In this document: positions 36,007 to 46,800 of the stretch, piece after piece
Position numbering within the stretch: the stretch's first letter is position 1
Layout: the number at the start of each line of letters is the position of its first letter
DNA from: Moorena sp. SIOASIH
Lineage (GTDB): Bacteria; Cyanobacteriota; Cyanobacteriia; Cyanobacteriales; Coleofasciculaceae
NCBI RefSeq assembly: GCF_010671925.1
Contig: NZ_JAAHIH010000009.1
Location: 62,001-126,000 of the forward strand
Length of the DNA: 64,000 nucleotides
Direction: 5' to 3'
Notes under the pieces: model-generated
Told to the model about the DNA's origin: nothing
Database searches by the model: none
What the model saw: the letters and a program-made list of their open reading frames with translations, nothing else
Position numbers and translations under genes: made by a program

Positions 36007-36425
36007 TTACCAGGGAATAGCCTTCCTAAGTTTTGCTGGTTTACAAAAGTGATCATAGTCATTGACTCGTCATTAGTCATTAGTTCTTACTCTTTGGTGA
36101 GCTACATTAAGTCTCTTAATAGTTACAAATTACCAATGAATAATGATAGCAAATTACCTTTGATAACCCCCCTTTAGCCGCGACTTATTATAGTGGTTTA
36201 TGCTATAATAAATTGGGCTAACTATACTAAAAAATTTTGTCTGCACATACTGAATCAAAAAGGTTGTTTAAACCGGATTTTGTATGACTAATTGCTAATG
36301 AATAATCACAACACTTGACCGGATTTTTATCTGGAAATAGTGGTGATATACAGGGGTGTTAATCTGAATCCATGAATTGGATGTATTAGGTAAACATCTG
36401 TCGATGTTGATCTGAATTTTGAGTT
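36007..36425. other. Gap between IscB element 2 and DUF928 gene
   Basis: No gene is seen. A hairpin of TTATTATAG and CTATAATAA lies at about 36185-36211, and TCAA at 36267. Some of this DNA may be the right part of the IscB element or the original sequence behind the CHAT-CHASE2 gene. The promoter of the DUF928 gene is presumably near 36350-36420. Confidence 0.5.
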
Positions 36426-37226
36426 ATGATGTTAACTAAATTATTTCGGCTTAAATACCTATTTGCCTCTAATTTAGTCTTTGTTGGCTGGATCAGCTGT
36501 TTCTTGGTCTCCCGAGTAGAGGCTGATCAATCCATCAGTCTTGGGCAAGTACCACAAGCACCAATTTACTATATCCAACCCAATCCCAAACCCCCAGACA
36601 ATGGGACTCCTTCTGCTCCCCACGGTACTGGAACCCGTGGTGATTGCCTATACAAGCCGGAGCTTCCACTACTGACTCCTTTAGTAGGTGGTTATAATTT
36701 TGATTTAACGGTTAGTGATTATCCAACCTTTTGGATATATCTACCTTACACCTCAGAGGATGCACCGTCGGGAGAATTTTCTTTACAGGATGAGGATGGG
36801 GAAAACGATCTTTACCAAACATCTTTCAACCTACCAGACAAGCCAGGCATTGTTAGTATTACGCTTCCTAAGACAGAAAAGCCCTTGGAAGTTGGTAAAA
36901 CCTATCGCTGGAATCTAGAGATAAATTGCCCTTCTACGGAATTGTCCAATCAATTCCCAACTCCAGCGTCTGTCACAGGACTAGTTCGCCGAATTGCCCA
37001 GTCTCAAGACCTAGAAAGGGAGTTAAATGGGGCCAAAACTCCTCTAGAGAGAATTGCAGCTTATGGTAAGCATCACATATGGTATGACACCCTAACTGAG
37101 CTAGCTAAATTACGGCTGCAAGAGCCCCAAAATACGACTCTTGAAAGCGCTTGGATTCAGCTATTGAGTGATCAAAGTTTCGGAGAAACGATATCTAAAA
37201 CAAACCTTTTGGGTAACCTTCAGTAA
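36426..37226 (+). CDS. DUF928 family exported protein
   Basis: The 266 residues start with a signal peptide (LFRLKYLFASNLVFVGWISC, then FLVSRVEA). The mature domain has GTGTRGDCLYKPELPLLTPL, FWIYLPYTSEDAPSGEFSLQ, a PDKPGIVSITLP segment and KPLEVGKTYRWNLEINC. A helical C-terminal region follows (ERIAAYGKHHIWYDTLTELA). This is the DUF928 pattern, a cyanobacterial family found next to CHAT and TPR-CHAT genes. Its function is unknown, and export suggests work in the periplasm. The two Cys (DCLYK and INC) could form a disulfide. Start at the ATG at 36426. Confidence 0.87.
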   Translation: MMLTKLFRLKYLFASNLVFVGWISCFLVSRVEADQSISLGQVPQAPIYYIQPNPKPPDNGTPSAPHGTGTRGDCLYKPELPLLTPLVGGYNFDLTVSDYPTFWIYLPYTSEDAPSGEFSLQDEDGENDLYQTSFNLPDKPGIVSITLPKTEKPLEVGKTYRWNLEINCPSTELSNQFPTPASVTGLVRRIAQSQDLERELNGAKTPLERIAAYGKHHIWYDTLTELAKLRLQEPQNTTLESAWIQLLSDQSFGETISKTNLLGNLQ

Positions 37227-37245
37227 ATTATAGCCATGGTCGTTT

Positions 37246-37640
37246 TAGAATGAAGAATGAAGAATTAAGAATGAAGAATGAAGAATGAAGAATGAAGAAT
37301 GAAGAATGAAGAATGAAGAATGAAGAATGAAGAATTGAGAATGAAGAATTGAGAATGAAGAATTGAGAATGAAGAATTGAGAATGAAGAATTGAGAATGA
37401 AGAATTATGCCTTATACCTTCTAGATTATGCCTTCTGCCTTCTGCCTTCTGCCTTCTACATTCTGCCTTCTGCCTTCTGCCTTCCGGCTTCTGCCTTCTG
37501 CCTTCTGCCTTCTGCCTTTTACATTCTAAATTCTAAATTCTAAATTCTAAATTCTAAATTCTAAATTCTAAATTCTAAATTCTAAATTCTAAATTCTAAA
37601 TTCTAAATTCTACATTCTACATTCTTCATTCTTCATTCTA
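37246..37640. repeat. Three abutting 7-bp arrays between convergent genes
   Basis: GAATGAA units (about 37246-37406, with GAATTGA variants) are followed by GCCTTCT units (about 37425-37520) and then ATTCTAA units (about 37522-37640). This separates the DUF928 gene from the end of the TPR-CHAT gene. Confidence 0.95.
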
Positions 37641-37651
37641 CAGACTGGAAT

Positions 37652-40477
37652 TTACAGCCAATTCCCAACCAAAATAAATGGTGCCCAAATATGAGGACGA
37701 TGGTAGTCTGTGTTGGGATATTTCTTCTTCAGAAACGCTAATTGAGCATTTCGCAGGGCTTCCGCTTTAGTCAACTGTGGATTATTTAACTGTTGGTAGA
37801 ACTGATTCATAAATTCCGCTGTAGAGGCATCATTAACTTGCCACAAGGTGGCTAGGGTACTGCGTGCTCCTGCTCTAATCGCTATCCCAGCTAGTCCTAA
37901 AGCGGCTCGTTTGTCCCCAGTAGCAGTCTGACAAGCACTCAGCAACAACAGTTCAATCGGGGTGGTGCCACTGGAGTCACTCATCCGTAGTAAGTTATCT
38001 AAATCCTTGACTTTGATGCGTTCATCCCAGTCTAGGATAAATGTTTGCTCTGGATTGGAACTGAACTGGCCGTGAGTAGCAATATGAACAACATTGAAAG
38101 ACGCTGCTGTTAGTTGATTTTGCAGGTTTTCTTTGATAAATTCCTGATTTTCCAGTTTCTGACTACGGTTTACCTGTTCCCGAATTTTTGTTAACTCGAA
38201 TGCTACGTTATCGATTGGTCCTAAACCTTCTTTTTTAAAGCTGGGAGCGTTAGTAGCTCCAGCAATTAGGGCTGTTAGCTGTTGCCGTGGCAATGGTTTG
38301 GGGTCCACTAGCTGTAAGCCAGGGGTCACAGCTACAGCATACCGTTCTATTAAATACTGTTTGCCATCATAAAGGGCTGCTACAGGAACATTTCGTAATG
38401 ACCCATCTAGGACAAATACTAAGGTTTTTATTGGGCTTTGGTCTGCCTCAGGGTTACTGTCTAGTTCTTCTTCAAAGGGTCTGATGAGCCAGTCATAAAT
38501 TTGTTGGGATTCTTTTTTGACTTTGCTAATACTAGTGCTACGTCTTCTTAGGACATTCCTGAACTTTTTGACTGCTTCATCTACTTGAGCTTCTGATATG
38601 TTATGATGGATATAGTAACGCAAGTTATCTGGTTCAGGCAATTTGAGGATTACCGCTAAGCCGTCTTTTAAGATAATCGGGTAAATGACGGCTCCTGTAG
38701 GGTCTAAATTGTCAATGTTAACCTTTTCTGGCTTGGCGCAGGCGTCTCGAAAGAAGTTGTCGATTTCAGCAAGCTGGAGTGCTTCAATAGCCTCACGGGC
38801 CTGCTTGAGATTATCCTTACTCGGTTGAGGAGAACTCAACAGTAAATCAACTAACTGTCGATAGACCGGTTCTACTTGTTCTCGGAAGGAAAACTGGATG
38901 TCTGGATTGAGAGCAACTAAATCACTGCGTAAATTCGTTAAGGTATTAGAGGCTTGGGTATAATAAGCGATCGCATCCTGGATTACTTCCGTTACTGCTT
39001 CGGTATTGCGATTTATGGTGGTAGTGGCTTGTTCGGCTTGAGCGTTCAATATACGTCCCATTTGCCACTGCCACTGATAAGCAATATCCGGTGCATTAAT
39101 CCCTTGGGCAATCAGAAGCGCTGACTTGGTAAAGGTTATGGCATTTGACCAATCTTTGGTTTGTTCAAACCAGTTACCAAGGCTGCCCAGGGCATAGGAT
39201 TCTGCTCGTTTGTCTTCTAGGGTTTTCCCTTGCTCAATGGCAGTGTTGAGTAGTTGAGCAATGTCTGGGAAATTGGGAATTGGTTTGGGAATTGGTTTGG
39301 TAATTTGCGTTCGCAATTTTCGATTTCTGATCTTGATCAGACTTTGAGCGAAATTTACGTGGGCGTAAACTGATGCTCTACTGGATGGTAATTTAGTTAG
39401 CAATGTCTGGATTTGTGGCAACAACGCTTGAACAGATTTCTCCTGGTCTGTCTCGATGAGTAAACTTAGCTGATTCAATTGTGCTTGAATTTTGGTAATG
39501 GGTGAGGTGGTGGTTGCTGCTGCTTGTTGATAGTGAGTTATCGCCTCTTGGATATGCTGCTTGGATGCTTTGTTATTATTCAAGTCTTTTGCTCTTGTGG
39601 CTAAGGCTCGCTCAGTATTACCTAAACTCAGTAAAACTTGACTCTGGGATTCTGGAGATTTTATTAGTTGTGCGACTTTCCAACTTTCGGTTAAGGTCTG
39701 TTTAGATTGCTCTAAATCCCCTGCTTGTCGAAACACATTACCAAGATTGTGTAAGCCAATCGCTTTTAGAGGAGAATCCGGTTGTGCCAGCAGGGTTTGT
39801 CTTACCTGAGTCAATAGCTTCTTGGCTCGACGGTAAAGTCCCAAAGATTGCATCGCTTGGGCTTGATTAATCTGGCTACCAAGCACACCAACCCGATCAT
39901 TGGCTTGAGCATACAGTGCTTCAGCATTTTGCCAGGTGTTCAGGGCAGCTTCAGCATTTCCCTGTACCAATTGCAAACGCCCTTGAGTGTTCAACACTTT
40001 AGCCAATACTCCCTCACCTCCCCTGGATACGGTTTCTAGCAACGACAAACTGGAGTCAATGGCTGCTTGGGCTTTATCCCATTCCCCAAGTTGCTGAGTC
40101 ACTAAGGACAGCAAACGCAGGGCTTGGGCTTGGTTCAGGATATCTCCTGTGGCTTGATAACCTTGTGCCGCCTGCTGCAATACTCGTGCAGCATCAGAAT
40201 ACTTGCCAGCATCGTAATATTGTTTGCCTTTTTCCAGCAGCAGGTAGTGCTTCGTGCTTCCTGCTTGCTGTTGTGTCTTGCTTACTGTTGCGTTCTGCTC
40301 ACTGTTGTTGAGTGCTAATAGGTCAGTGCTGATAGTTGAGTGCTGATCACTGAGTGCTGATGGCTGAGTGCTGATCACTGAGTGCTGATGGCCAGCAGAG
40401 AAGGGTAGTGCGTGTACACCACGGCTTAAGATTAGCCCCAACAAGGTCATTAAAATAAACTGAATTAGGCGCTTCAT
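37652..40477 (-). CDS. Exported TPR-CHAT protein
   Basis: This caspase-like peptidase has TPR repeats and is probably exported. The 941 residues start with a signal peptide (MKRLIQFILMTLLGLILSRG then VHALPFS). A short Ser/Gln-rich stretch (about 30-55) is encoded by a GTGCTGATCACTGA-type repeat. TPRs occupy about 75-500, for example YLLLEKGKQYYDAGKYSDAA. The CHAT domain runs from about 650 to the end, with His802 (HIATHGQFSSNPE) and Cys849 (LLLLSACQTATGDKRAALGL). C-terminal KAEALRNAQLAFLKK and PHIWAPFILVGNW are standard. Next on the same strand upstream is the giant exoprotein gene, 375 bp away, so the two may be expressed together. By context I infer it could process or monitor an exported partner. 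Confidence 0.93.
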   Translation of the reverse strand: MKRLIQFILMTLLGLILSRGVHALPFSAGHQHSVISTQPSALSDQHSTISTDLLALNNSEQNATVSKTQQQAGSTKHYLLLEKGKQYYDAGKYSDAARVLQQAAQGYQATGDILNQAQALRLLSLVTQQLGEWDKAQAAIDSSLSLLETVSRGGEGVLAKVLNTQGRLQLVQGNAEAALNTWQNAEALYAQANDRVGVLGSQINQAQAMQSLGLYRRAKKLLTQVRQTLLAQPDSPLKAIGLHNLGNVFRQAGDLEQSKQTLTESWKVAQLIKSPESQSQVLLSLGNTERALATRAKDLNNNKASKQHIQEAITHYQQAAATTTSPITKIQAQLNQLSLLIETDQEKSVQALLPQIQTLLTKLPSSRASVYAHVNFAQSLIKIRNRKLRTQITKPIPKPIPNFPDIAQLLNTAIEQGKTLEDKRAESYALGSLGNWFEQTKDWSNAITFTKSALLIAQGINAPDIAYQWQWQMGRILNAQAEQATTTINRNTEAVTEVIQDAIAYYTQASNTLTNLRSDLVALNPDIQFSFREQVEPVYRQLVDLLLSSPQPSKDNLKQAREAIEALQLAEIDNFFRDACAKPEKVNIDNLDPTGAVIYPIILKDGLAVILKLPEPDNLRYYIHHNISEAQVDEAVKKFRNVLRRRSTSISKVKKESQQIYDWLIRPFEEELDSNPEADQSPIKTLVFVLDGSLRNVPVAALYDGKQYLIERYAVAVTPGLQLVDPKPLPRQQLTALIAGATNAPSFKKEGLGPIDNVAFELTKIREQVNRSQKLENQEFIKENLQNQLTAASFNVVHIATHGQFSSNPEQTFILDWDERIKVKDLDNLLRMSDSSGTTPIELLLLSACQTATGDKRAALGLAGIAIRAGARSTLATLWQVNDASTAEFMNQFYQQLNNPQLTKAEALRNAQLAFLKKKYPNTDYHRPHIWAPFILVGNWL

Positions 40478-40493
40478 TTATGGCAGTTCTCAA

Positions 40494-40840
40494 TTCGGTG
40501 AGGTACACAGTCCCGGGTTTTTAGGGAACAGGGAACAGGGAGCAGGGAGCAGGGAGCAGGGAAAAGCGATCGCACAGCTTCCCCCTTGTTAAGGGGGACG
40601 GGAGGGGGATCTATCTTGTTAAGGGGGACGGGAGGGGGATCTATCTTGTTAAGGGGGACGGGAGGGGGATCTATCTTGTTAAGAGGGACGGGAGGAGGAT
40701 CTATCCTCTGGCTTCCCCCTTGTTAAGGGGGACGGGAGGGGGATCTATCTTGTTAAGAGGGACGGGAGGAGGATCTATCCTCTGGCTTCCCCCTTGTTAA
40801 GGGGGACGGGAGGGGGATCTATGCTCTGGCTTCCCCGGAG
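40494..40840. repeat. GGGAGCA array and 30-bp tandem repeats
   Basis: The stretch has a GGTGAGGTACA end (about 40498-40508) as in other inverted-repeat elements, then GGGAACA/GGGAGCA units. From 40585 to about 40823 there are about eight copies of a 30-bp unit (CTTGTTAAGGGGGACGGGAG then GGGGATCTAT), four of them perfectly head-to-tail and the rest with a CCTCTGGCTTCCCC spacer. It is not a CRISPR: there are no unique spacers. Confidence 0.9.
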
Positions 40841-40852
40841 AACTCACCGCAG

Positions 40853-43800
40853 CTACTTAAAGGTTTGGTGAAGCATCGGACAGTCTACTTGATGTAACCA
40901 TGTACCCTTCGGAGTCACTATGACTGGATGAGCGGTGAGAATTACCTCCCCGTTGGCACCGATAACCCAGCCTTGGGCTTCAACAATTTGTTTAGGTTTA
41001 GGTTTATTGGTCTGTGGTTGATTAATCTGTAGTTGATGCTGCCTTGACCTTGACCGACGTTTTCTGATCCTAGTTTGAGGTTGCTCAGTGATACGCCAAT
41101 CGTCCCATGTAGCATTGGGGTTCAGGGTTTCGTTGGGAGAAATCGGTAAGCCACCACGACCTGTGGCAATAAATTCACTGCCCTCACCCGCAGCACAGAG
41201 GTTTTTTTCAATCAGTTGAGAGACATCAATGACATCGGTTGGCAATTCCGACAACCCTCGGCTGGGGTCAATTTGAGGTGCATTGATGTTGACGGTACCA
41301 TCTACACCAAACTCAGAGCTAGCAGTAATGTCACTGAGGGGGGTGAGGTTTTCTCGGAACTCTAGCCCAATTATACCTTGGGTGGTGATGTTGATATTGC
41401 CGCCATTGCCTTCAAAAGCATTAGCGGTAATGTCGCTATCTTCTTGACGAATGCCTATGATAAAGGGAGCATTAATCGTAATATTGCCGCCGTCTCCACC
41501 AGCTTGAGCAGTGCCTGCGGTAGTGGAGATTTTACTGTTGCGTCGCAAGAACAACAACTCGTCAATGGTTAAGGTAATATTGCCCCCTTGGTTGCTAGCC
41601 GTTTCTGCGGATAGCTCTGCTTGATTATCAAGGGTGAGTGTACCTGCCTGAAGCTCAATATTGCCCCCTTTTCCCTGGCCTTGGCTATCTACAGCTATCT
41701 TGGCTCCATCCCGAATAGTTACAGTTCTGGGGTCAACGAAAATATTGCCACCATCACCGCTAGAATCACGAGTAGTGTTGGCAAACAGCCCACTTCCAGC
41801 TCCAGCTAAAGTAATATCATCTCGTACTTCCAGAGTAATATTACCAGCCTGCTTATTACCTTCTGTGGTGGTTCTGACGTTCCCACCGTCGGTAGCCCTA
41901 AACCGATTGGCCTCAATTATTTCAATGTTGCCACCCTTACCCCGGTCAGTATCGGTAACCCTGGAAGTAGTGGCTGACACCTGTGAGTCTCCCTCGATGG
42001 TCACTTGCTCAGCCCTAAGGGTGATGTTACCAGCATCTCCATCACCAGCAGTACTGGAAGTTATTTCAGAGTTATTAGTTAAGGTAAGCGATCGCGTTTT
42101 GATATCAATATTTCCACCATTGCCAACTGCACCAGGGTTTACTGCTGTGGATATGGAACTATTCCGATTAAGGGAAACCTCCTCTGCGTCTGGGATGGTG
42201 ATACTACCGGCATCTCCGGTACCGGCAGTACTTGCTTCAATTTTCGAGGTGTGATCTAGGGATAGAGACTTGGTTTCAATATCGACATTCCCACCATTGC
42301 CAACTGCTCCAGTGTTTACTGCTGTGGATATGGAACTATTCCGATTAAGGTTAACCTGTTGAGCCTCTTGTATAAAAATACTACCGGCATCCCCTTCCCC
42401 AGAGGTGCTGGCTGTTATTTGAGAGTCTTTAGTTAATGTGAGCGTACGCGTTTTTAGATCAATACTACCGCCTTTTTCAGCAACTGCTCCAGAGTTTACT
42501 GCGGTGGATATCGAACTATTCCGATTAAGGTTAACCTCCTCAGCATCTGGGATGGTGATACTACCGGCATCCCCTTCCCCAGAGGTGCTGGCTGTTATTT
42601 CAGAGTCATTGTCCAGGGATAGAGACTTGGTTTCAATATCGACATTTCCACCATTTCCCTCAGCTCCAGTATTTACTGCGGTGGATATGGAACTATTCCG
42701 ATTAAGGTTAACCTGTTGAGCCTCTTGTATAACGATACTACCGGCATCCCCTTCCCCAGAGGTGCTGGCAGTTATGTCAGAGTCATTGGTTAGGGTAAGC
42801 GTACGCGTTTTTAGATCAATACTACCGGCTTTTTCAGCATCTGCTCCAGAGTTTACTGCTGTGGATATGGAACTATTCCGATTAAGGGAAACCTCCTCTG
42901 CATCTGGGATGGTGATACTACCGGCATTTCCGTTCCCGGCAGTACTCGCTTCAATTGTCGAGGTGTGATCTAGGGATAGAGACTTGGTTTCAATATCGAC
43001 ATTCCCACCATTGCCCTCTGCTCCAGTATTTACTGCTGTCGATATGGAACTGTTCCGATTAAGGTCAACCTGTTGAGCCTCTTGTATTTTGATTTGACCG
43101 GCATCCCCTTTCCCAGAAGTGCTGGCAGTTATTTGAGAGTCATTAGTTAAGGTAAGCGTACGCGTTTTTAGATCAATATTACCGGCTTTTTCAGCATCTG
43201 CTCCAGAGTTTACTGCGGTGGATATGGAACTATTCCGATTAAGGTTAACCTGTTGAGCCTCTTGTATGAAGATACTACCAGCATCGCCCTGAGCATCAGT
43301 ACTAGCAGTTATTTGAGATTGATTTAATTTTAGCGTCCGCGTTTTTAGATCAATATTCCCACCATTGCCATCTGCACCAGAGTTTACTGCTGTGGATATG
43401 GAACTGTTCCTTACAAGGTTAACCTGTTGAGCTTCTTGTATGGTGATACTACCGGCATTCCCTTTCCCAGAGGTGCTGGCAGTTATGTCAGAGTCATTTA
43501 ATGTTAGCGTCCGCGTTTTAATATCAATATTGCTGTCAATATCAATATTGTTGTCTTTTTGGACAACTGCACCTTCCTTAATCTCTGTAGAGATCGAACT
43601 ATTCCGATTAAGGGAAACTTCCTCTGCGTCTGGGATTTTGATACTACCGGCATTTCCGTTACCGGCAGTACTCGCTTCAATTGTCGAGGTGTGATCTAGA
43701 GATAGAGACTTGGTTTCAATATCGACATTCCCACCATTGCCATTTGCACCAGAGTTTACTGCTGTCGATATGGAACTGTTCCTTACAAGGTTAACCTGTT

Positions 43801-46800
43801 GAGCCTCTTGTATGGTGATACTACCTGCATTCCCTTTTCCAGAGGTGCTGGCAGTTATGTCAGATTCATTGTTTAAAGTCAGCGATCGCGTTTTAATGTC
43901 AATATTGCTGGCTTTTTCGGCAACTGCACCAGAGTTTACCGCTGTAGATATCGAACTATTGAGATTAAGGTCAACCTGTTGAGCATCCCGCACTTGGACT
44001 TGACCGGCATCGCCCTGAGCATCAGTACTTGCAGTTATTTGAGATTGATTTAATTTTAGCGTCCGCGTTTTTAGATCAATATTCCCACCATTGCCAACTG
44101 CACCAGTGTTTACTGCTGTGGATATGGAACTGTTCCGATTAAGGTCAACCTGTTCAGCCTCTTGTATGAAGATACTACCGGCATCCCCTATCCCAGAGGT
44201 GCTGGCAGTTATATCAGAGTCATTTAATGTTAGCGATCGCGTTTTAATCGCAATATTGCTGTCTTTTTGGGCAACTGCTCCAGTATTTACTGCTGTGGAT
44301 ATGGAACTATTCCGATCAAGGTTAACCTCCTGGGCATCTGGGATTGTGATACTACCTGCATCTCCGGTACCGGCAGTACTTGCTTCAATTGTCGAGGTGT
44401 TATCTAGGGATAGGGACTCGGTTTCGAGATCAATATCCCCACCATTGCCAACTGCTCCAGAGTTTACTGCTGTGGATATGGAACTGTTCCGATTAAGGTC
44501 AACCTGTTCAGCCTCTTGTATGAAGATACTACCGGCATCCCCTATCCCAGAGGTGCTGGCAGTTATTTGAGATTCATTGGTTAATGTTAGCGATCGCGTT
44601 TTTAGATTAATATTACCCACTTCCTCCCCTGGGCTAGGGTTTACCTCTGCACCAGCCTTTACCTCCGTTGAAATTGAGCTGTTGTCGGCAAGCTCGACAG
44701 AGTCAGCATTCTTAACAACAATGTTTCCAGAGGTTCCTGTACCAAAGGTAGATGCAGAAATCTGTGCTTGATCTTGGAGTGTTAAGTCTTGAGTATTAAT
44801 CGTGATCGTTCCACCAGCCCCAGCGCCTTCAGTCTCTGCTAACAGTCCGCTATTGGGATTTGCGATCACCACCGTCTTATCGATATTCAGGGTAATGTCA
44901 CCAGCCCGACCATCCCCAAAGGCAGTGGTGCGAAGTTGTCCACCAGTAGTAATTTCGAGAGTATTAACATCAATAGTTATCGTCCCACCAGCCCCAGCGT
45001 CTTCGGTAGAACTGGATACAACTGCTCCATCCCGAACAATCAACTTTTCTGTATCAATGTTAATGCTTCCAGCATCGCCAAGTTCATTTCTAGTATCGTT
45101 AATGAATTGAGAGTTAGCGAATATACCACTAGGAACTACAGTATTCTGATCATCGACAGCAGTGCCAACTAACTCGACTAAGTCCGAAGCGATGACTGTT
45201 ATATTGGCTCCCGTACCACTATTTCCGGTTGCTGCGCCAATTCTGGAGCCATCACGTACTAACAGTTGCTCGGTGCTAATCGTTAATTTCCCAGCATCCC
45301 CTGAACCAGTGGTATCAGCAGCAATCACCGCTCCCTTCTCTAGAGTCAATGTGGGTGTTGTGACCTTTAACTCACCGGCATTACCTGAGTTCAAGGTAGC
45401 GGTAGCCAAGGTAACCTTGCCCGACAATGTCACTGACTCAGTGGCATTTATGGTTAAATTTCCCCCATCTTGTGCGTTTTCTAACCTTCTCCTAACAGTT
45501 GCTGTGGTTACTCCAGCTCCATTCTGAATCGTTAAACGTTGGGTATTAATGGTTAAGTCCCCTGCCTTACCAGTACTGTTAGTAGCAGTCGTCAACCCGG
45601 TGGGAATAGCTCTGATCGCCAAGGCTAGCCGTTCGTTAGGAGTAGGGATAAATGGATCAGTTTCGTTGCCGAGAATGTCTACTGACTCAGCGTTAACCGT
45701 TAAATTTCCACTATTGCCACTACTACCACTTAAAGTGACAGTAGCAGCTCCAGCTAGACTCCGTGATTCTTGGTTTTGGGCTTGGTTTTGGATACTCAAA
45801 GTTCTGGTGTTAATGGTTAAGTCCCCAGAATTCCCTGGTCCAGTTGTAACCGTTGCCAAGCCAGACCCATTGAAAACTCGGAGGAGCCGTTCTAGCAAGT
45901 TGGAATTGGTAAACTCGTTGAGCAATTCCCCCAAATTGCTGAAGCCTGACCCTTCTGTATTAATTAATGTCACTGACTCAGGGGCATTGACAATTAAATT
46001 TCCGCCTTTATCTGCCCCAGTTGTACCCGCTGTCAGGGTAACAACACCAGCGTCATCCAGCAAAAAGTTGCTACCGCTGTTGAGGGTGATCTTACCTCCC
46101 TCTATTCCAGCAGAAGCAATGAAAGAACCTGGATTAAGGGTGATGTTATCATTGGCCAAAAACGTGACATCACCCCCATTGCCAGAGAAAGGGTTAGACG
46201 GATCGTTACTTGGAATAGCAATGGTATTAACTATACCGTTGAGAGTAATGCTACCGCGAGAATCGATAGTAACTGACCCCCCCTTGGATACTTCACCGTT
46301 CTGAATTGCCACATTTGGCACTAATGAACCTAGAGTAGCTGAAACTTCAATATCTCCTGCTAGTGAAGGATTAGGCTTGTACTGATTGGTGAGCAAAACG
46401 GTTCCTGCCAACAGATCATTGGCAGATATATTTTGTGACAACAAGTCGAATAAATTGACATCAGCAAAAGCGATGGTGCCGATTGTAATATCTGCACTGG
46501 TGGCAGTATTGGTAATAGTGGGTGTGCCAAAGATATTGAAAAAGTCACCGGACAAGTCACCCAAGAATTGGTTGCCTGTCAGTCCAGGGATACCAACTTC
46601 AGTGGGATCTACTCCAGCACGAATATCAAGAGTCGGTTCAGCCTGACCGTTAATATTCACTACTGTGCCATTAGATAAGGTAATGGCTTCGGAAATAAAG
46701 TCTATTCCTTCTGTACCTGTTTCATTACCTGTAATGATCACAAAACCGATATCTACTGCTCCCCCTGCCACGATATGTAGGGAGGTGCCTAGATAGCTGT

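Noticed and set aside
40585..40823. 30-bp direct repeats as a CRISPR array
   Set aside because: Units are head to tail or separated by the same short spacer; no unique spacers and no cas genes.
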